From assembly GCA_963811335.1 (NCBI GenBank), contig CAWERB010000013.1, positions 17,162 through 81,161 of the forward strand: a stretch of DNA of 64,000 bases. Direction: 5' to 3'. How positions within the stretch are numbered: position 1 is the first letter of the stretch; each line of letters opens with the position of its first letter. This document shows, one piece after another, positions 43,585 through 52,850 of this stretch. Under the pieces are notes generated by a model. That model was not told the origin of the DNA. It did not search any database and saw only the letters and a list, made by a program, of their open reading frames with translations. The stretch is from Trebonia sp963811335. GTDB taxonomy: Bacteria; Actinomycetota; Actinomycetes; Streptosporangiales; Streptosporangiaceae. A program made the translations under genes and the position numbers.

Positions 43585-45327
43585 ATGACACCAGCCGAGC
43601 ACGCGCTCAACCCTGCGGAAATCGATGCCTTCTACCAGGTGGCGGGCGCCCGGCGGGACGTCAGGAACGGCTTCCGGCCTGACCCGGTGGACGACGAGGT
43701 ACTGACCCGGGTGCTCGGCGCCGCGCACCAGGCGCCGAGCGTCGGGCTCAGCCAGCCGTGGGACTTCCTGATCCTGCGCGAGCGCCCGGTAAGAGAAATG
43801 GTGCAGCGGCTCGCCCAGGCGCAGCGGGACGCGTTCGCGGCCACCCTGCCGTGGGCGCGGGCGCTCGCGTTCCGCCGGCTGAAGGTCGAGGCGATCCTGG
43901 ACAGTCCCCTCAACGTGGTGGTCACCTGCGATGCCACCCGCGGCGGTCGGCACGTGCTCGGGCGGCACGCACAGCCGCAGGCCGCCGAGTACTCGGCGGT
44001 GTGCGCGGTGCAGAACCTGTGGCTCGCGGCGCGGGCCGAGGGCCTCGGCGTCGGCTGGGTGAGCTTCTTCGACGAGCGGGAGCTGGCCGCGGCGCTCGGC
44101 CTGCCCGCCCACGTCACCGTGGTGGCCTACCTGTGCGTCGGCCACGTCGAGACGTTCCCGCCCGCCCCGGAACTCGCGCTCGCCGGCTGGGCGCGGCAGC
44201 GGCCGCTCGCCTGGGCGGTGCACGAGGGCCGCTGGGGGCGGCGCGGCCTGCCCGGCGCGGAGCCCGCCAGCCTGCTCGCCGACACGGTCGGCGCCGTCCG
44301 GCCGCCGGACGAGGCGGCGGCCGGCGCGGCCCGCGACCGCCAGGCGCAGCTCACCAAGCCGCCGGGGTCGCTCGGCTTCCTCGAGGACCTGTCGGTGCGG
44401 CTGGCCGCGATCGCGGGGGAGTGCCCGCCGCCGGTGCCCGAGCCCGCCGCGGTCGCGGTGTTCGCCGGCGACCACGGCGTGCACGCCCAGGGCGTCACCC
44501 CGTGGCCGCAGGAGGTGACCGCGCAGATGGTGGCGAACTTCCTCGCGTCCACCGCCGTCGTCAACGCGATCGCCGCCCAGGCCGGCGCGGAGGTCTGCGT
44601 GGTCGACGTGGGCGTCGCCGCCGACCTGCCCGCCGCCCCCGGGCTGCTGCCGCGCAAGGTGCGCCGCGGCACCGCCGACATGACGCAGGCGACGGCCATG
44701 ACGCGGGACGAGGCGCGGCAGGCGGTCGAGGCGGGCATCGAGGTCGCCAGGGACCTGGTCACCGCGGGCAGCCGGTGCCTGATCACCGGGGACATGGGGA
44801 TCGGGAACACCACCGCCTCGGCCGCGCTCATCGCCGCCTTCACCGGCGCCGACCCGGCGGAGGTGACCGGCCGGGGCACCGGCGTCGACGACCAGACCTG
44901 GGCGCACAAGGTCGACGTGGTGCGCCGCGCCCTCGGCCGGCACCAGCCGGAGCCCGCCGACCCCCTGGGCGTGCTCGCCGCGGTCGGCGGGCTTGAGCAC
45001 GCCGCGCTGGCCGGCTACGTGATCGGGGCCGCGGCGCTGCGCGTTCCCGTCATCCTCGACGGAGTGATCGCGTGCGCCGCCGCGCTGGCCGCCGCCGCTT
45101 TCTGCCCGGACGCGGTCGGCTTCATGATCGCCGGGCACCGGTCCACCGAGCCGGGTGCCAGCCGCGCGCTCGCCGCGCTCGGGCTGCGCCCGGTGCTCGA
45201 GCTCGACCTGCGCCTCGGCGAAGGGTCAGGCGCCGTGCTCGCCCTGCCGGTCGTGCAGGCGGCCGCCCGGGTACTGCGCGACGTGGCGACCTTCGACAGC
45301 GCCGGCGTTTCCGGGGCTAAGGACTAA
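43585..45327 (+). CDS. BluB-CobT fusion for 5,6-dimethylbenzimidazole synthesis and activation
   Basis: The N-terminal 215 residues are BluB: RRDVRNGFRPDPVDDEVLTR, then HQAPSVGLSQPWDFLIL. BluB makes 5,6-dimethylbenzimidazole from reduced FMN. The C-terminal 350 residues are CobT: LTKPPGSLGFLEDLSVRLAA, GDHGVHAQGVTPWPQEVT and GDMGIGNTTASAALIAAF, a nicotinate-nucleotide:DMB phosphoribosyltransferase. Fusion lets one protein make the lower ligand of B12 and activate it. ATG 43585 is chosen. An ATG at 43582 is adjacent. An out-of-frame ATG further upstream may mark a small indel. Confidence 0.92.
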   Translation: MTPAEHALNPAEIDAFYQVAGARRDVRNGFRPDPVDDEVLTRVLGAAHQAPSVGLSQPWDFLILRERPVREMVQRLAQAQRDAFAATLPWARALAFRRLKVEAILDSPLNVVVTCDATRGGRHVLGRHAQPQAAEYSAVCAVQNLWLAARAEGLGVGWVSFFDERELAAALGLPAHVTVVAYLCVGHVETFPPAPELALAGWARQRPLAWAVHEGRWGRRGLPGAEPASLLADTVGAVRPPDEAAAGAARDRQAQLTKPPGSLGFLEDLSVRLAAIAGECPPPVPEPAAVAVFAGDHGVHAQGVTPWPQEVTAQMVANFLASTAVVNAIAAQAGAEVCVVDVGVAADLPAAPGLLPRKVRRGTADMTQATAMTRDEARQAVEAGIEVARDLVTAGSRCLITGDMGIGNTTASAALIAAFTGADPAEVTGRGTGVDDQTWAHKVDVVRRALGRHQPEPADPLGVLAAVGGLEHAALAGYVIGAAALRVPVILDGVIACAAALAAAAFCPDAVGFMIAGHRSTEPGASRALAALGLRPVLELDLRLGEGSGAVLALPVVQAAARVLRDVATFDSAGVSGAKD

Positions 45328-45353
45328 CCGCCGCCCCCCGTGGCAGGTCTGTC

Positions 45354-45365
45354 TATCATGGGCAG
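45354..45365 (+). promoter_or_regulatory. -10 box for a probably leaderless transcript
   Basis: TATCAT (45354-45359) lies six bases before GTG 45366. It fits the leaderless pattern seen repeatedly in this window and supports the GTG start. Confidence 0.5.
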
Positions 45366-45971
45366 GTGAGCCAGCAGCAGGGCGGCAGGACGCCGGCGAC
45401 CGCGGCCGAGCGGATACTGAACGCCGCCATGCGCGAGTTCGCTAAGTACGGGTTCGCCGGCGCCCGCGTGGAGCGGATCGTCAGCCGGGCGGACGTGAGC
45501 CCCCGCTCGCTTTACTACCACTTCGGCAGCAAGCGGGGCCTGTACGACGCCGTGCGCGAGCGGCTGAGCGCGCAGCACTTCGAGGACTTCGTGCGGGGCG
45601 TCACCGACGAGCCGCTGACCGACAGGCTGCTCGCCAACCTCGACGTCGCGATGACGCCGCGCTGGCAGACCTGGGCGCGGCTGCTGATGTGGGAGGCGCT
45701 TGACGGCGGCGCGGGCAGCGCGCCCTATCCCGACGGCACGGTGCCCGGAGACCTGCTCGCGATCCGCGCCGCGCAGGAGCGGGGCGAGCTCGACCCCGGC
45801 CTCGACCCGCACGTGCTGACGATGGCGTTCATCGCGATCACGTTCTGGCCGACGATGTTCCCGCAGTCGGCCAAGCGGCTGACGGGGGGCATGCCCAAGG
45901 ACGAGCTGCTCGCGGCGCGCAAGGAACTCGTCCGGGCGCTCGTACTCGGGCTGAGCAAGACCTCGGGCTGA
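45366..45971 (+). CDS. TetR-family transcriptional regulator
   Basis: The N-terminal HTH is RILNAAMREFAKYGFAGARV, then ADVSPRSLYYHFGSKRGLYD, and a helical ligand-binding half follows (WARLLMWEALDGGAGSAPYP). The length of 201 is typical. It is convergent with the Rieske oxygenase gene, whose promoter contains a TetR-like palindrome at 47409-47424. So it may repress that gene and perhaps the transporter operon. The ligand is not known. Confidence 0.9.
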   Translation: MSQQQGGRTPATAAERILNAAMREFAKYGFAGARVERIVSRADVSPRSLYYHFGSKRGLYDAVRERLSAQHFEDFVRGVTDEPLTDRLLANLDVAMTPRWQTWARLLMWEALDGGAGSAPYPDGTVPGDLLAIRAAQERGELDPGLDPHVLTMAFIAITFWPTMFPQSAKRLTGGMPKDELLAARKELVRALVLGLSKTSG

Positions 45972-45987
45972 ACCAGGGGCCAGGCGG

Positions 45988-47323
45988 TCAGTCGACCATG
46001 TCGGTGATCTGCACGCCGGTGGTCGCGGTCGAGGACTCGCTGACAACGGGGTCTTGTTCGGTGCCGAGCAGCCGCCAGTCCTCACCGGGCTCAAGGATCT
46101 TCTCCGCGCCCCGGATGACGTGAAGTCGCCGGTCAGCGCGGGCGGCTCCTTGCCCTCGGCGAGCCCCTTCGCCGCCGACAGCAGGATGTGCCGCATCCGG
46201 GTGATGGCCTTGTCGGTGGAGCCGAGAGTCTCCTGGGTGCGGTCGTAGATCGGGCCCATCGAACTCGGTCACCATCAGGTCCTGGCTCACGAAGTCATCG
46301 ACGCCGCTGAAGATGCCGTTCCGCCGCGCCTCCTGGGACAGCTGGTAGTCGTTCTCCGCCGTGTAGAGGCGCGGGGCGATCCCGGTTGCGCGGGCTGCTG
46401 ACCGGCGTCGAGAACGGGGCGAGCGCGAACAGGTTCGTGCCGCCGTAGTTGCGCGGGTTCCGCCACGCCTTGGGCGCGGAGAAGTACCGCCAGCAGTTCT
46501 CGTCGTCGATCGGCACGAACATCCCGCAGCCCACGCTGAACGGGATCGACGCGACCATCGTCGCGTACGGCAGCGCGTAGGCGGTGACCCGGACGTGCGT
46601 GTTGCCGTTGGGAGTGGTCCGGATGCCGGCGTAGCGGTAGCCGAACCAGGTGTCGTCCACCTCGAGGCGGGGCGCGCGGTCGTGCCGCCAGAACTTCCAT
46701 GACATCGCGTTGGACGGGTAGCCCGGCTTGTCCGAGCCGTCGTCGGGGATGTCGTCGATCCCGTCCCACTGGTGCAGGTGGGAGATGTGGGAGGTGTCGA
46801 TGTTGCCTTCCATCGCCTGCACCCAGTTACAGGTCGAGTGCTGCTTGGTCGCGATGACGTCGTCCTGGTCGAGGCCGTCGGTGCCGAAGTCCCGGAACGG
46901 CGTCATGGTCTCCCGCGGGCCCAGGTAGGTCCAGACGATCCCGCCGGACTCGTGGGTCGGGTAGGCCCGCATCTTGACCTTCTCGCAGAACGGGACCGGC
47001 TCGCTCGGCATGTCGACGCACTTGCCGTCCACGTCGAACGCCCACCCGTGGTAGACGCACCTGATCGACGCGTCCTCGTTGCGCCCGAAGTACAGCGACG
47101 CGCCGCGGTGCGGGCAGTTCTCCTGCACCAGGCCGATCCGGCCCCGGGTGTCGCGGAACGCGACCAGGTTCTCCCCGAGCAGCCGGACCCGCGCGGGCGG
47201 GCTGCCCGGCTCCGGTATCTCCGCGGACAGGCAGGCCGGGGTCCAGTAGCGGCGCAGCAGGTCGCCCATCAGCGTCCCCGGGCCCACCCGGGTCAGGATC
47301 TCGTTGTCTTCCGCCTTGAGCAC
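45988..47323 (-). pseudogene. Rieske oxygenase (phthalate/vanillate-type) alpha subunit, with several frameshifts
   Basis: The 5' part from ATG 47323 has the Rieske motif ENCPHRGASLYFGRNEDA with a distal CVYHGW, then EGNIDTSHISHLHQWDGIDD, which carries the mononuclear iron His residues. After APFSTPV near 46400 the frame changes. YTAENDYQLSQEARRNGIFS, then MGPIYDRTQETLGSTDKAIT and finally VIRGAEKILEPGEDWRLLGT appear in other frames down to 45988. An extra G at TTCGATG (near 46262) is one cause. With errors removed it would be about 445 residues, like phthalate 4,5-dioxygenase. Sequencing error is plausible. Confidence 0.82.
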
Positions 47324-47408
47324 CCCTGTGCCTCCTTCATGGCCGTTCTGCGGCCGCCGGATCTTTCTTTCTCACCGTCTCACCGGGCAATCACGGTTGT
47401 CAATTATT

Positions 47409-47424
47409 AAGCAAACACTTACTT
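47409..47424. promoter_or_regulatory. TetR-type palindrome upstream of the Rieske gene
   Basis: AAGCAAACACTTACTT is a near-perfect 16-bp palindrome (AAGcAA...TTaCTT). It sits about 85 bases upstream of the Rieske start in an AT-rich island. Such sites bind TetR regulators of aromatic and fatty-acid catabolism. The TetR gene at 45366 is the nearest candidate. Confidence 0.55.
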
Positions 47425-47505
47425 CGGAAAGTTCGCATGGCTAATTGAACCCGCAGGAGCATTGGTGCCGCGGGTGTTAACGGGGCGGCGGTTCAGCCGC
47501 TCGGT

Positions 47506-48264
47506 TCAGACCTGCTCGATGCCGCGCAGGCCCGCGTACACCGGCGAGGCGCGGAAGGCCTCGACGTCGCCGGAGTAGGCGAGGCGCCCCTCCACCATCG
47601 CCCACATGTGCCCGCTGATCGAGGTGAGCATGTCCAGGTCGTGCTCCACGACGACGACCGCGCGGTCCGCGCTGACCGCGGTGAGCGCGCCGGCGAGCAC
47701 GGTCCGCTGGGCGGCGGACAGGCCGGATGCGGGCTCGTCGGCGAGCAGCACCTTGGGCTCGCTGACAATCGCCCTGGCCAGTTCGATCAGCCGCTGATCC
47801 TCCAGGGTGAGCCCGTCGACGAGCTGGCCGCCGAGGTGGCCGACGCCGAGGCTCTCCAGGGCCGCCCAGGCCCGTTCCCGCGCGAGCGCCGCCTGGCTCC
47901 GCCACAGCGCGCCGAACATCCACTGGCCGGGGTCGCGCAGGCAGGCGGCGGCCACGTTGTCGAGGGCGGTCCGGCCGTTGGCGAGGCGGACCGTCTGCCA
48001 GGTCCGGGCCACCCCGGAGCGGGCCCGGCGCATCGCGGGCCATCTCGTGGCGTCCTGGCCGTCGATCCGCACGCTGCCCGAGTCGGCCCGGACGGAGCCC
48101 GCGAGCAGGTTGAACAGGGTCGACTTGCCGGCCCCGTTGAAGCCGCACAGGCCGAAGAGCCCGGTGCGGGGCACCGCGAGGGTCACCGCGTCGACCGCGA
48201 GGACCCCGCCGTAGCTCTTGGTGACGTCGTGGCAGGCGAGCACGGCCGCCTCAGGATCCTCCAC
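47506..48264 (-). CDS. livG: branched-chain-amino-acid-type ABC transporter ATP-binding protein (LivG-like)
   Basis: Walker A is GFNGAGKSTLFNLLAGSV; the signature is LTLEDQRLIELARAIV, in place of the usual LSYGxQ; Walker B is PKVLLADEPASGLSAAQR, and the switch His is VVVVEHDLDML. The group fits LivG. GTG 48264 follows GGCGGAG and is preferred. An in-frame GTG at 48318 would overlap livM by 68 bases. It is last of the five-gene transporter operon and energises uptake of an amino acid or aromatic acid. Confidence 0.85.
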   Translation of the reverse strand: MEDPEAAVLACHDVTKSYGGVLAVDAVTLAVPRTGLFGLCGFNGAGKSTLFNLLAGSVRADSGSVRIDGQDATRWPAMRRARSGVARTWQTVRLANGRTALDNVAAACLRDPGQWMFGALWRSQAALARERAWAALESLGVGHLGGQLVDGLTLEDQRLIELARAIVSEPKVLLADEPASGLSAAQRTVLAGALTAVSADRAVVVVEHDLDMLTSISGHMWAMVEGRLAYSGDVEAFRASPVYAGLRGIEQV

Positions 48265-49387
48265 CGTCTCCGCCTCCTCGTGCCTCAAGGTCGCGTGTCT
48301 CGAGGTCGGGTGCGCCACGCTCCCGTTCGGTCGCCTCGTGTCCGCTCAGACCCCGGGCGGGCAGCCGCGCGGCGCTCCAGGCGCGCAGCGACCCGGCCCA
48401 CTGGTCCGTCCGGCGGCCAAGCAGCCGGTCCACGGCGCCCGCGACCCCGTCGGGCTCCGCGATGAGGATGACAAGCAGGGCGATGCCCTCGACCGTGCCG
48501 ATGTTCGTGCTGATGAACGACGTGCTCGTGGTGAGGTACTCGATGACGACGGCCCCGAGGATCGCGCCCGCGATGCTCCGGCGTCCGGCCACGAATACCA
48601 TCAGCAGCAGCGTGATCTCGGCGGTCTCGCTGAGCACGTCGGGCGTGACGATGCCCTGGACGGATCCGATGGCGGCGCCGCCGACGGCGGCGAGGACCGA
48701 CCCGAGCACGAACACCTCGAGGCGGCGCTGGCGCAGGCTGATGCCGAGGGACTCGGCGAGCCGCTCGTCGGCGGCCATCGCCATCAGCTGCAGGCCGACC
48801 CCCGACCTGATGACGCGCAGCACGATTGAGGTCGCGATGCCGAGCAGCACCGCGCAGGCGATTCCCGACCGGACGAGCGTCGTCGTGTAGTCGCCCCCGG
48901 TCAGCAGCGGCAGCACGCCGTTGATGCCGGCGAACGACCCGAGCCAGCTGGAGTACGTGGCCAGCTGGAAGATGAACAGCGGCATCAGCAGGGTCGCCAG
49001 GGCGAGCGCCAGGCCGGGCGCGCGGGTGACGACCGCCCCGATCAGGAGCGATGCCACCAGGGCAAGCCCGATCACGGCGAGGAGGCTTTCCAGCGAGCCG
49101 AAGCCGTACTTCGTCTCGAGGACGCCCGTGCCGTACGCGCCGAGGCCCATGAACACGGACTGGCTGAAGGCCAGCTGGCGGCTGTAGCCGAGCTGCAGCA
49201 CCATCCCGACGGTCACGATGGCGTAGCCGACCCCGGTCGTCACGGTGAGGCCCAGGTAGGACCCGTTCATCACGATCAGCACCAGGGCGCCGGCGACGGC
49301 GACGCAGGCGCCTGCGCCCAGGGGCACGGGGTCACGGCGACGTACCTGGTGCGTCACCGCGCTCTGCACGTCGGTCCCGCTGCTCAT
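48251..49387 (-). CDS. livM: branched-chain-amino-acid-type ABC permease (LivM-like)
   Basis: This protein of 378 residues has about nine hydrophobic helices. It shows VGMVLQLGYSRQLAFSQSVF, then LGAYGTGVLETKYGF, and LMAMAADERLAESLGISLRQ, the LivM-type cytoplasmic EAA-like loop. The C-terminus is a hydrophilic tail rich in Glu/Arg/Gly that extends about 60 residues beyond the last helix. ATG 49387 overlaps the livH stop (ATGA), showing coupling. Confidence 0.88.
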   Translation of the reverse strand: MSSGTDVQSAVTHQVRRRDPVPLGAGACVAVAGALVLIVMNGSYLGLTVTTGVGYAIVTVGMVLQLGYSRQLAFSQSVFMGLGAYGTGVLETKYGFGSLESLLAVIGLALVASLLIGAVVTRAPGLALALATLLMPLFIFQLATYSSWLGSFAGINGVLPLLTGGDYTTTLVRSGIACAVLLGIATSIVLRVIRSGVGLQLMAMAADERLAESLGISLRQRRLEVFVLGSVLAAVGGAAIGSVQGIVTPDVLSETAEITLLLMVFVAGRRSIAGAILGAVVIEYLTTSTSFISTNIGTVEGIALLVILIAEPDGVAGAVDRLLGRRTDQWAGSLRAWSAARLPARGLSGHEATERERGAPDLETRDLEARGGGDGGGS

Positions 49388-50263
49388 GCCGGCTCCGCGC
49401 CCAGCCCGAGCACCTCGGGCCGGAAGATGATGATGCCGAAGAGGAGCGCGTAGAGCAGGACGTCGTTGTAGCTGGTGCTGACGTAGCCGCCGAGCAGGGA
49501 CTCGGTCACGCCGATCGCGAGCCCGATCGCCACCGCGCGCCCTGGCCGGCGGAACGACGCGAACCCCGCGGCGACGGTCCCGATGAGGCTGATCACCGGC
49601 CCGCTGGCGTAGGTGTAGCCGGACAGGGGGACTCGACGATGCCGAACAGCGCGGCGAGCACCGCGGTCGCGATGAAGATCCGCCGCCGGAACTTCGCGGT
49701 GTCGATCCCGACGATCCTGGACCCGAGCGTGCTCTCGCCGCAGGCGCTTGCCGCCCGACCGGACACCGTGAAGCGCAGGTACGCCCACAGGGCGAGCCCA
49801 CTGACAATCGCGAGCGCGATGACGAGGATCCCGGCGCGCTGCACGTGGAAGTCGAGCACGGACAGGGCCGGCCCCGACCAGATCACCGGCGCGCCCCACG
49901 CGTCGGTGCCGAACCACGCCCTGGCCACGCCCTCGAGCACCAACGAGAGCCCGAAGGTGTAGAAGAACACGCCGACGATGCCGCGCGCGCCCCGGCCCCG
50001 GTCGAAGGCCGGGTGCAGCACGACCCAGTCGAAGAGCCACGCGGCCAGCCCGACGCCCACCAGGTCCACGGCGATGCCCGCGATGAACGGCAGCCCGGCG
50101 TTCTGCACCAGCCACGCGGTGCCGATCGCCCCGAACATCGCGAAGTCGCCCACCGCGAGGTTCAGCACGTTGCACACCCGGAACCACACCGCCAGGCAGG
50201 CGCCGAAGATCCCGTAGATCGCGCCCGAGGTCAGCCCGGCGACCAGGAGGTTGAGGAACTGGC

Positions 50264-50267
<4 letters not shown>
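49384..50267 (-). pseudogene. livH: branched-chain-amino-acid-type ABC permease (LivH-like), frameshifted
   Basis: GTG 50267 opens SQFLNLLVAGLTSGAIYGIF, then NVLNLAVGDFAMFGAIGTAW, both typical of LivH. The frame is lost after FGIVESP near 49630. The next frame carries PLSGYTYASGPVISLIGTVA and ends VLGLGAEPA at 49384. A missing C in a run of Cs explains it, so it is probably a sequencing error. The protein would be about 290 residues with eight spans. Confidence 0.8.
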
Positions 50268-50955
<688 letters not shown>

Positions 50956-50958
50956 CCG

Positions 50959-52278
50959 TTAACCCCCCACGTGCGGGAGGACGGTGAAGCTGCTGTCGGA
51001 GGCGACGGTCACCATCGCCGAGTCGCCGCTGTTAATCATGGAGGCGTGATCGGACGACGACCGGCTCCAGGTGTACATGATGATGCCGCCGACGGTCAGC
51101 TTCTGCTTCTCCAGGGCGCTCTTCACATCGCTCGACTTGATGGACTTGGCCGAGTCGATCGCGTCCGCCAGTTCGCGTCCGGTGTCCCACCCCTCGCCGC
51201 CCTCGTCGATCTGGGTCGCCGAGCCAAGGCCGGCCGCCTTCATCGCCGCGATGTACGCCTTGGTGTCAGCGACGCCGGCCGCGTTGGCCCCGCTGGACGG
51301 GAAGGCCGCCAGCACGTTATCCGGGGTGCCGATCAGGTAGATGTTCGACATGGTGGTCGCGCCGCCCACCGCGTTGACGAACTGGGTGGTCGCGCACCCG
51401 GAGCACTCGCCGATCGGGATCGTCGGGTTCTGCGCCCGCATGGACTTGAGGAAGGTGATCGTGTCCGGGCCGGGCGTGAGGCCGAGGACGATGACCTGCG
51501 GGTTGGCCTTCAGCAGGTTGAGCACCTGCGGCGTGTCGTTCGTCGAGCCCGGGTTGACGATCTGGCTGGCGACGATCTGGTAGCCGTACTTGGACGCCAG
51601 GCCCTGCATGTACGGCAGGTTGCTCAGCCCGCCGGGGGTGTTGTCCTGGATCACCGCGACCCGCGTGTAGTGCCGGGGAACGATGAGCTGGGTGATCATC
51701 GCCTGGTCGTCGGCGAAGTACACGTTGCCGATGCCGGGGAACGCGTACGAGTTCAGGTTGGCGGCGCTGATGCCCTGGCCGGCCCAGCCGGACCCCCAGC
51801 CGAGCAGCACCGTCTGCAGCTGGTTCGCGACGGGGACGGCGGCGGCGGTCGTCGCGGTGCTCTCCGGTCCGAAGATGAAGTTCGCGTGGTCCTGCGACAC
51901 GCACTTGTGCACCAGCGCCGCGGCCGTCGCCGGAGTCGACGCGTCGTTCTCCGGCACCAGCTTGACCTGGTGCCCCTGGATGCCGCCGGCCTTGTTCACC
52001 ATGGCCGCCCAGGCGGTCGCGCCGAGCTCGTCGTCGGTGCCGAGCGCGCTGAACGGGCCCGAGGTGGCGGCGATCTCGCAGATGGTGACGGGGGAGTTGG
52101 CCGACCCGCCGCCCCCGCCGCCCGAGCTGCACGCGGCCGCCGCGCCGGCGACGAGGAGCGCGCCCGCCGCGGCCCGGCCCAGGACCTTCAGCCGTCGTGC
52201 GTGAGACGGAACCGCGGCCGGCGCGGCGCCTGGGTTCCTAGGGAAAAGACGAGCGGAAGAGAACCGGGGATCGTCCAT
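50959..52278 (-). CDS. branched-chain-amino-acid-type ABC substrate-binding lipoprotein (LivK-like)
   Basis: This 439-residue protein has a lipoprotein signal: a basic N-terminus, then LLVAGAAAACSSGGGGGG with the lipobox Cys, and a periplasmic-binding fold. Segments include PVTICEIAATSGPFSALGTD, then NKAGGIQGHQVKLVPENDAS and AAALVHKCVSQDHANFIFGP, as in LivK/aromatic-acid binders. ATG 52278 is the start. Its consensus promoter lies at 52348-52376. The ligand is not known, but the Rieske neighbour suggests aromatic acids. Confidence 0.88.
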   Translation of the reverse strand: MDDPRFSSARLFPRNPGAAPAAVPSHARRLKVLGRAAAGALLVAGAAAACSSGGGGGGSANSPVTICEIAATSGPFSALGTDDELGATAWAAMVNKAGGIQGHQVKLVPENDASTPATAAALVHKCVSQDHANFIFGPESTATTAAAVPVANQLQTVLLGWGSGWAGQGISAANLNSYAFPGIGNVYFADDQAMITQLIVPRHYTRVAVIQDNTPGGLSNLPYMQGLASKYGYQIVASQIVNPGSTNDTPQVLNLLKANPQVIVLGLTPGPDTITFLKSMRAQNPTIPIGECSGCATTQFVNAVGGATTMSNIYLIGTPDNVLAAFPSSGANAAGVADTKAYIAAMKAAGLGSATQIDEGGEGWDTGRELADAIDSAKSIKSSDVKSALEKQKLTVGGIIMYTWSRSSSDHASMINSGDSAMVTVASDSSFTVLPHVGG

Positions 52279-52347
52279 CAAAGCCCCCTTTGGCTTCGGT
52301 CAGGACTGCAGGCCGCATCATTAGAAGATGATTGGCTCGATAAAAGA

Positions 52348-52376
52348 TGTATACCGAACGCTTAATAGTGCGTCAA
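52348..52376 (-). promoter_or_regulatory. strong sigma-70-type promoter of the transporter operon
   Basis: On the minus strand TTGACG (52376-52371) and TATACA (52353-52348) are separated by exactly 17 bases. The spacer holds AAGCGTTCGGTA, which looks like half of a TetR-type site. The local DNA is AT-rich. This would serve livK and the genes after it. Confidence 0.75.
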
Positions 52377-52378
52377 TA

Positions 52379-52850
52379 GTAAGCCTTTTCGTGCTGCCCT
52401 TAAAGCTGTGGCGAATCATCACTAGTGAGAAAAGAGGGAAACCTGGTGCCCGAGGCCGCTGGTGTGGCGTCCGGTCGGTTCATGCCGAACGGGCGGGGGT
52501 GCTGGCCGGTGCGGCCCGGTTCGGCTCCGTCCGGCTCGTGGTCGAGGGCGCGGCGCCGGGCAGTCTCGCGACCGTGACCGTGCTCGTGTTCGGCGCCGCC
52601 GGGCTGCGGGCCGCGCGTGGTCAGAATAACTCGAACACCGTGGCGGTATCTGCGTAAGCATGCATCAATGTGTGTAAATATTTCATTTTAGGTTAATTCA
52701 TGTGCTGAATCCGAAAGTTGATCTTTGGGTATTGCGCGGTTTCCGTACGGCTATGCGACGCTTTGCTGCGTTTGCGGTCCTGCAGCGTTCCCGCAGGGTT
52801 CTCTCAGGGCTTTCTTAGCGTCGGCAGAACTTTGGTCGCTGGGAGCGGGC
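52379..52850. other. non-coding gap between the transporter and the Rhs gene
   Basis: The 472 bases hold open frames on both strands but none with convincing composition or a known motif. Bases 52650-52745 are AT-rich and may include the Rhs promoter region. Before that the sequence is GC-rich. No repeat or RNA gene was found. Confidence 0.4.

Noticed and set aside
52328..52657. 109-codon open frame between livK and the Rhs gene
   Set aside because: It starts inside the livK promoter, composition is unlike a gene, and no motif or ribosome site is seen.
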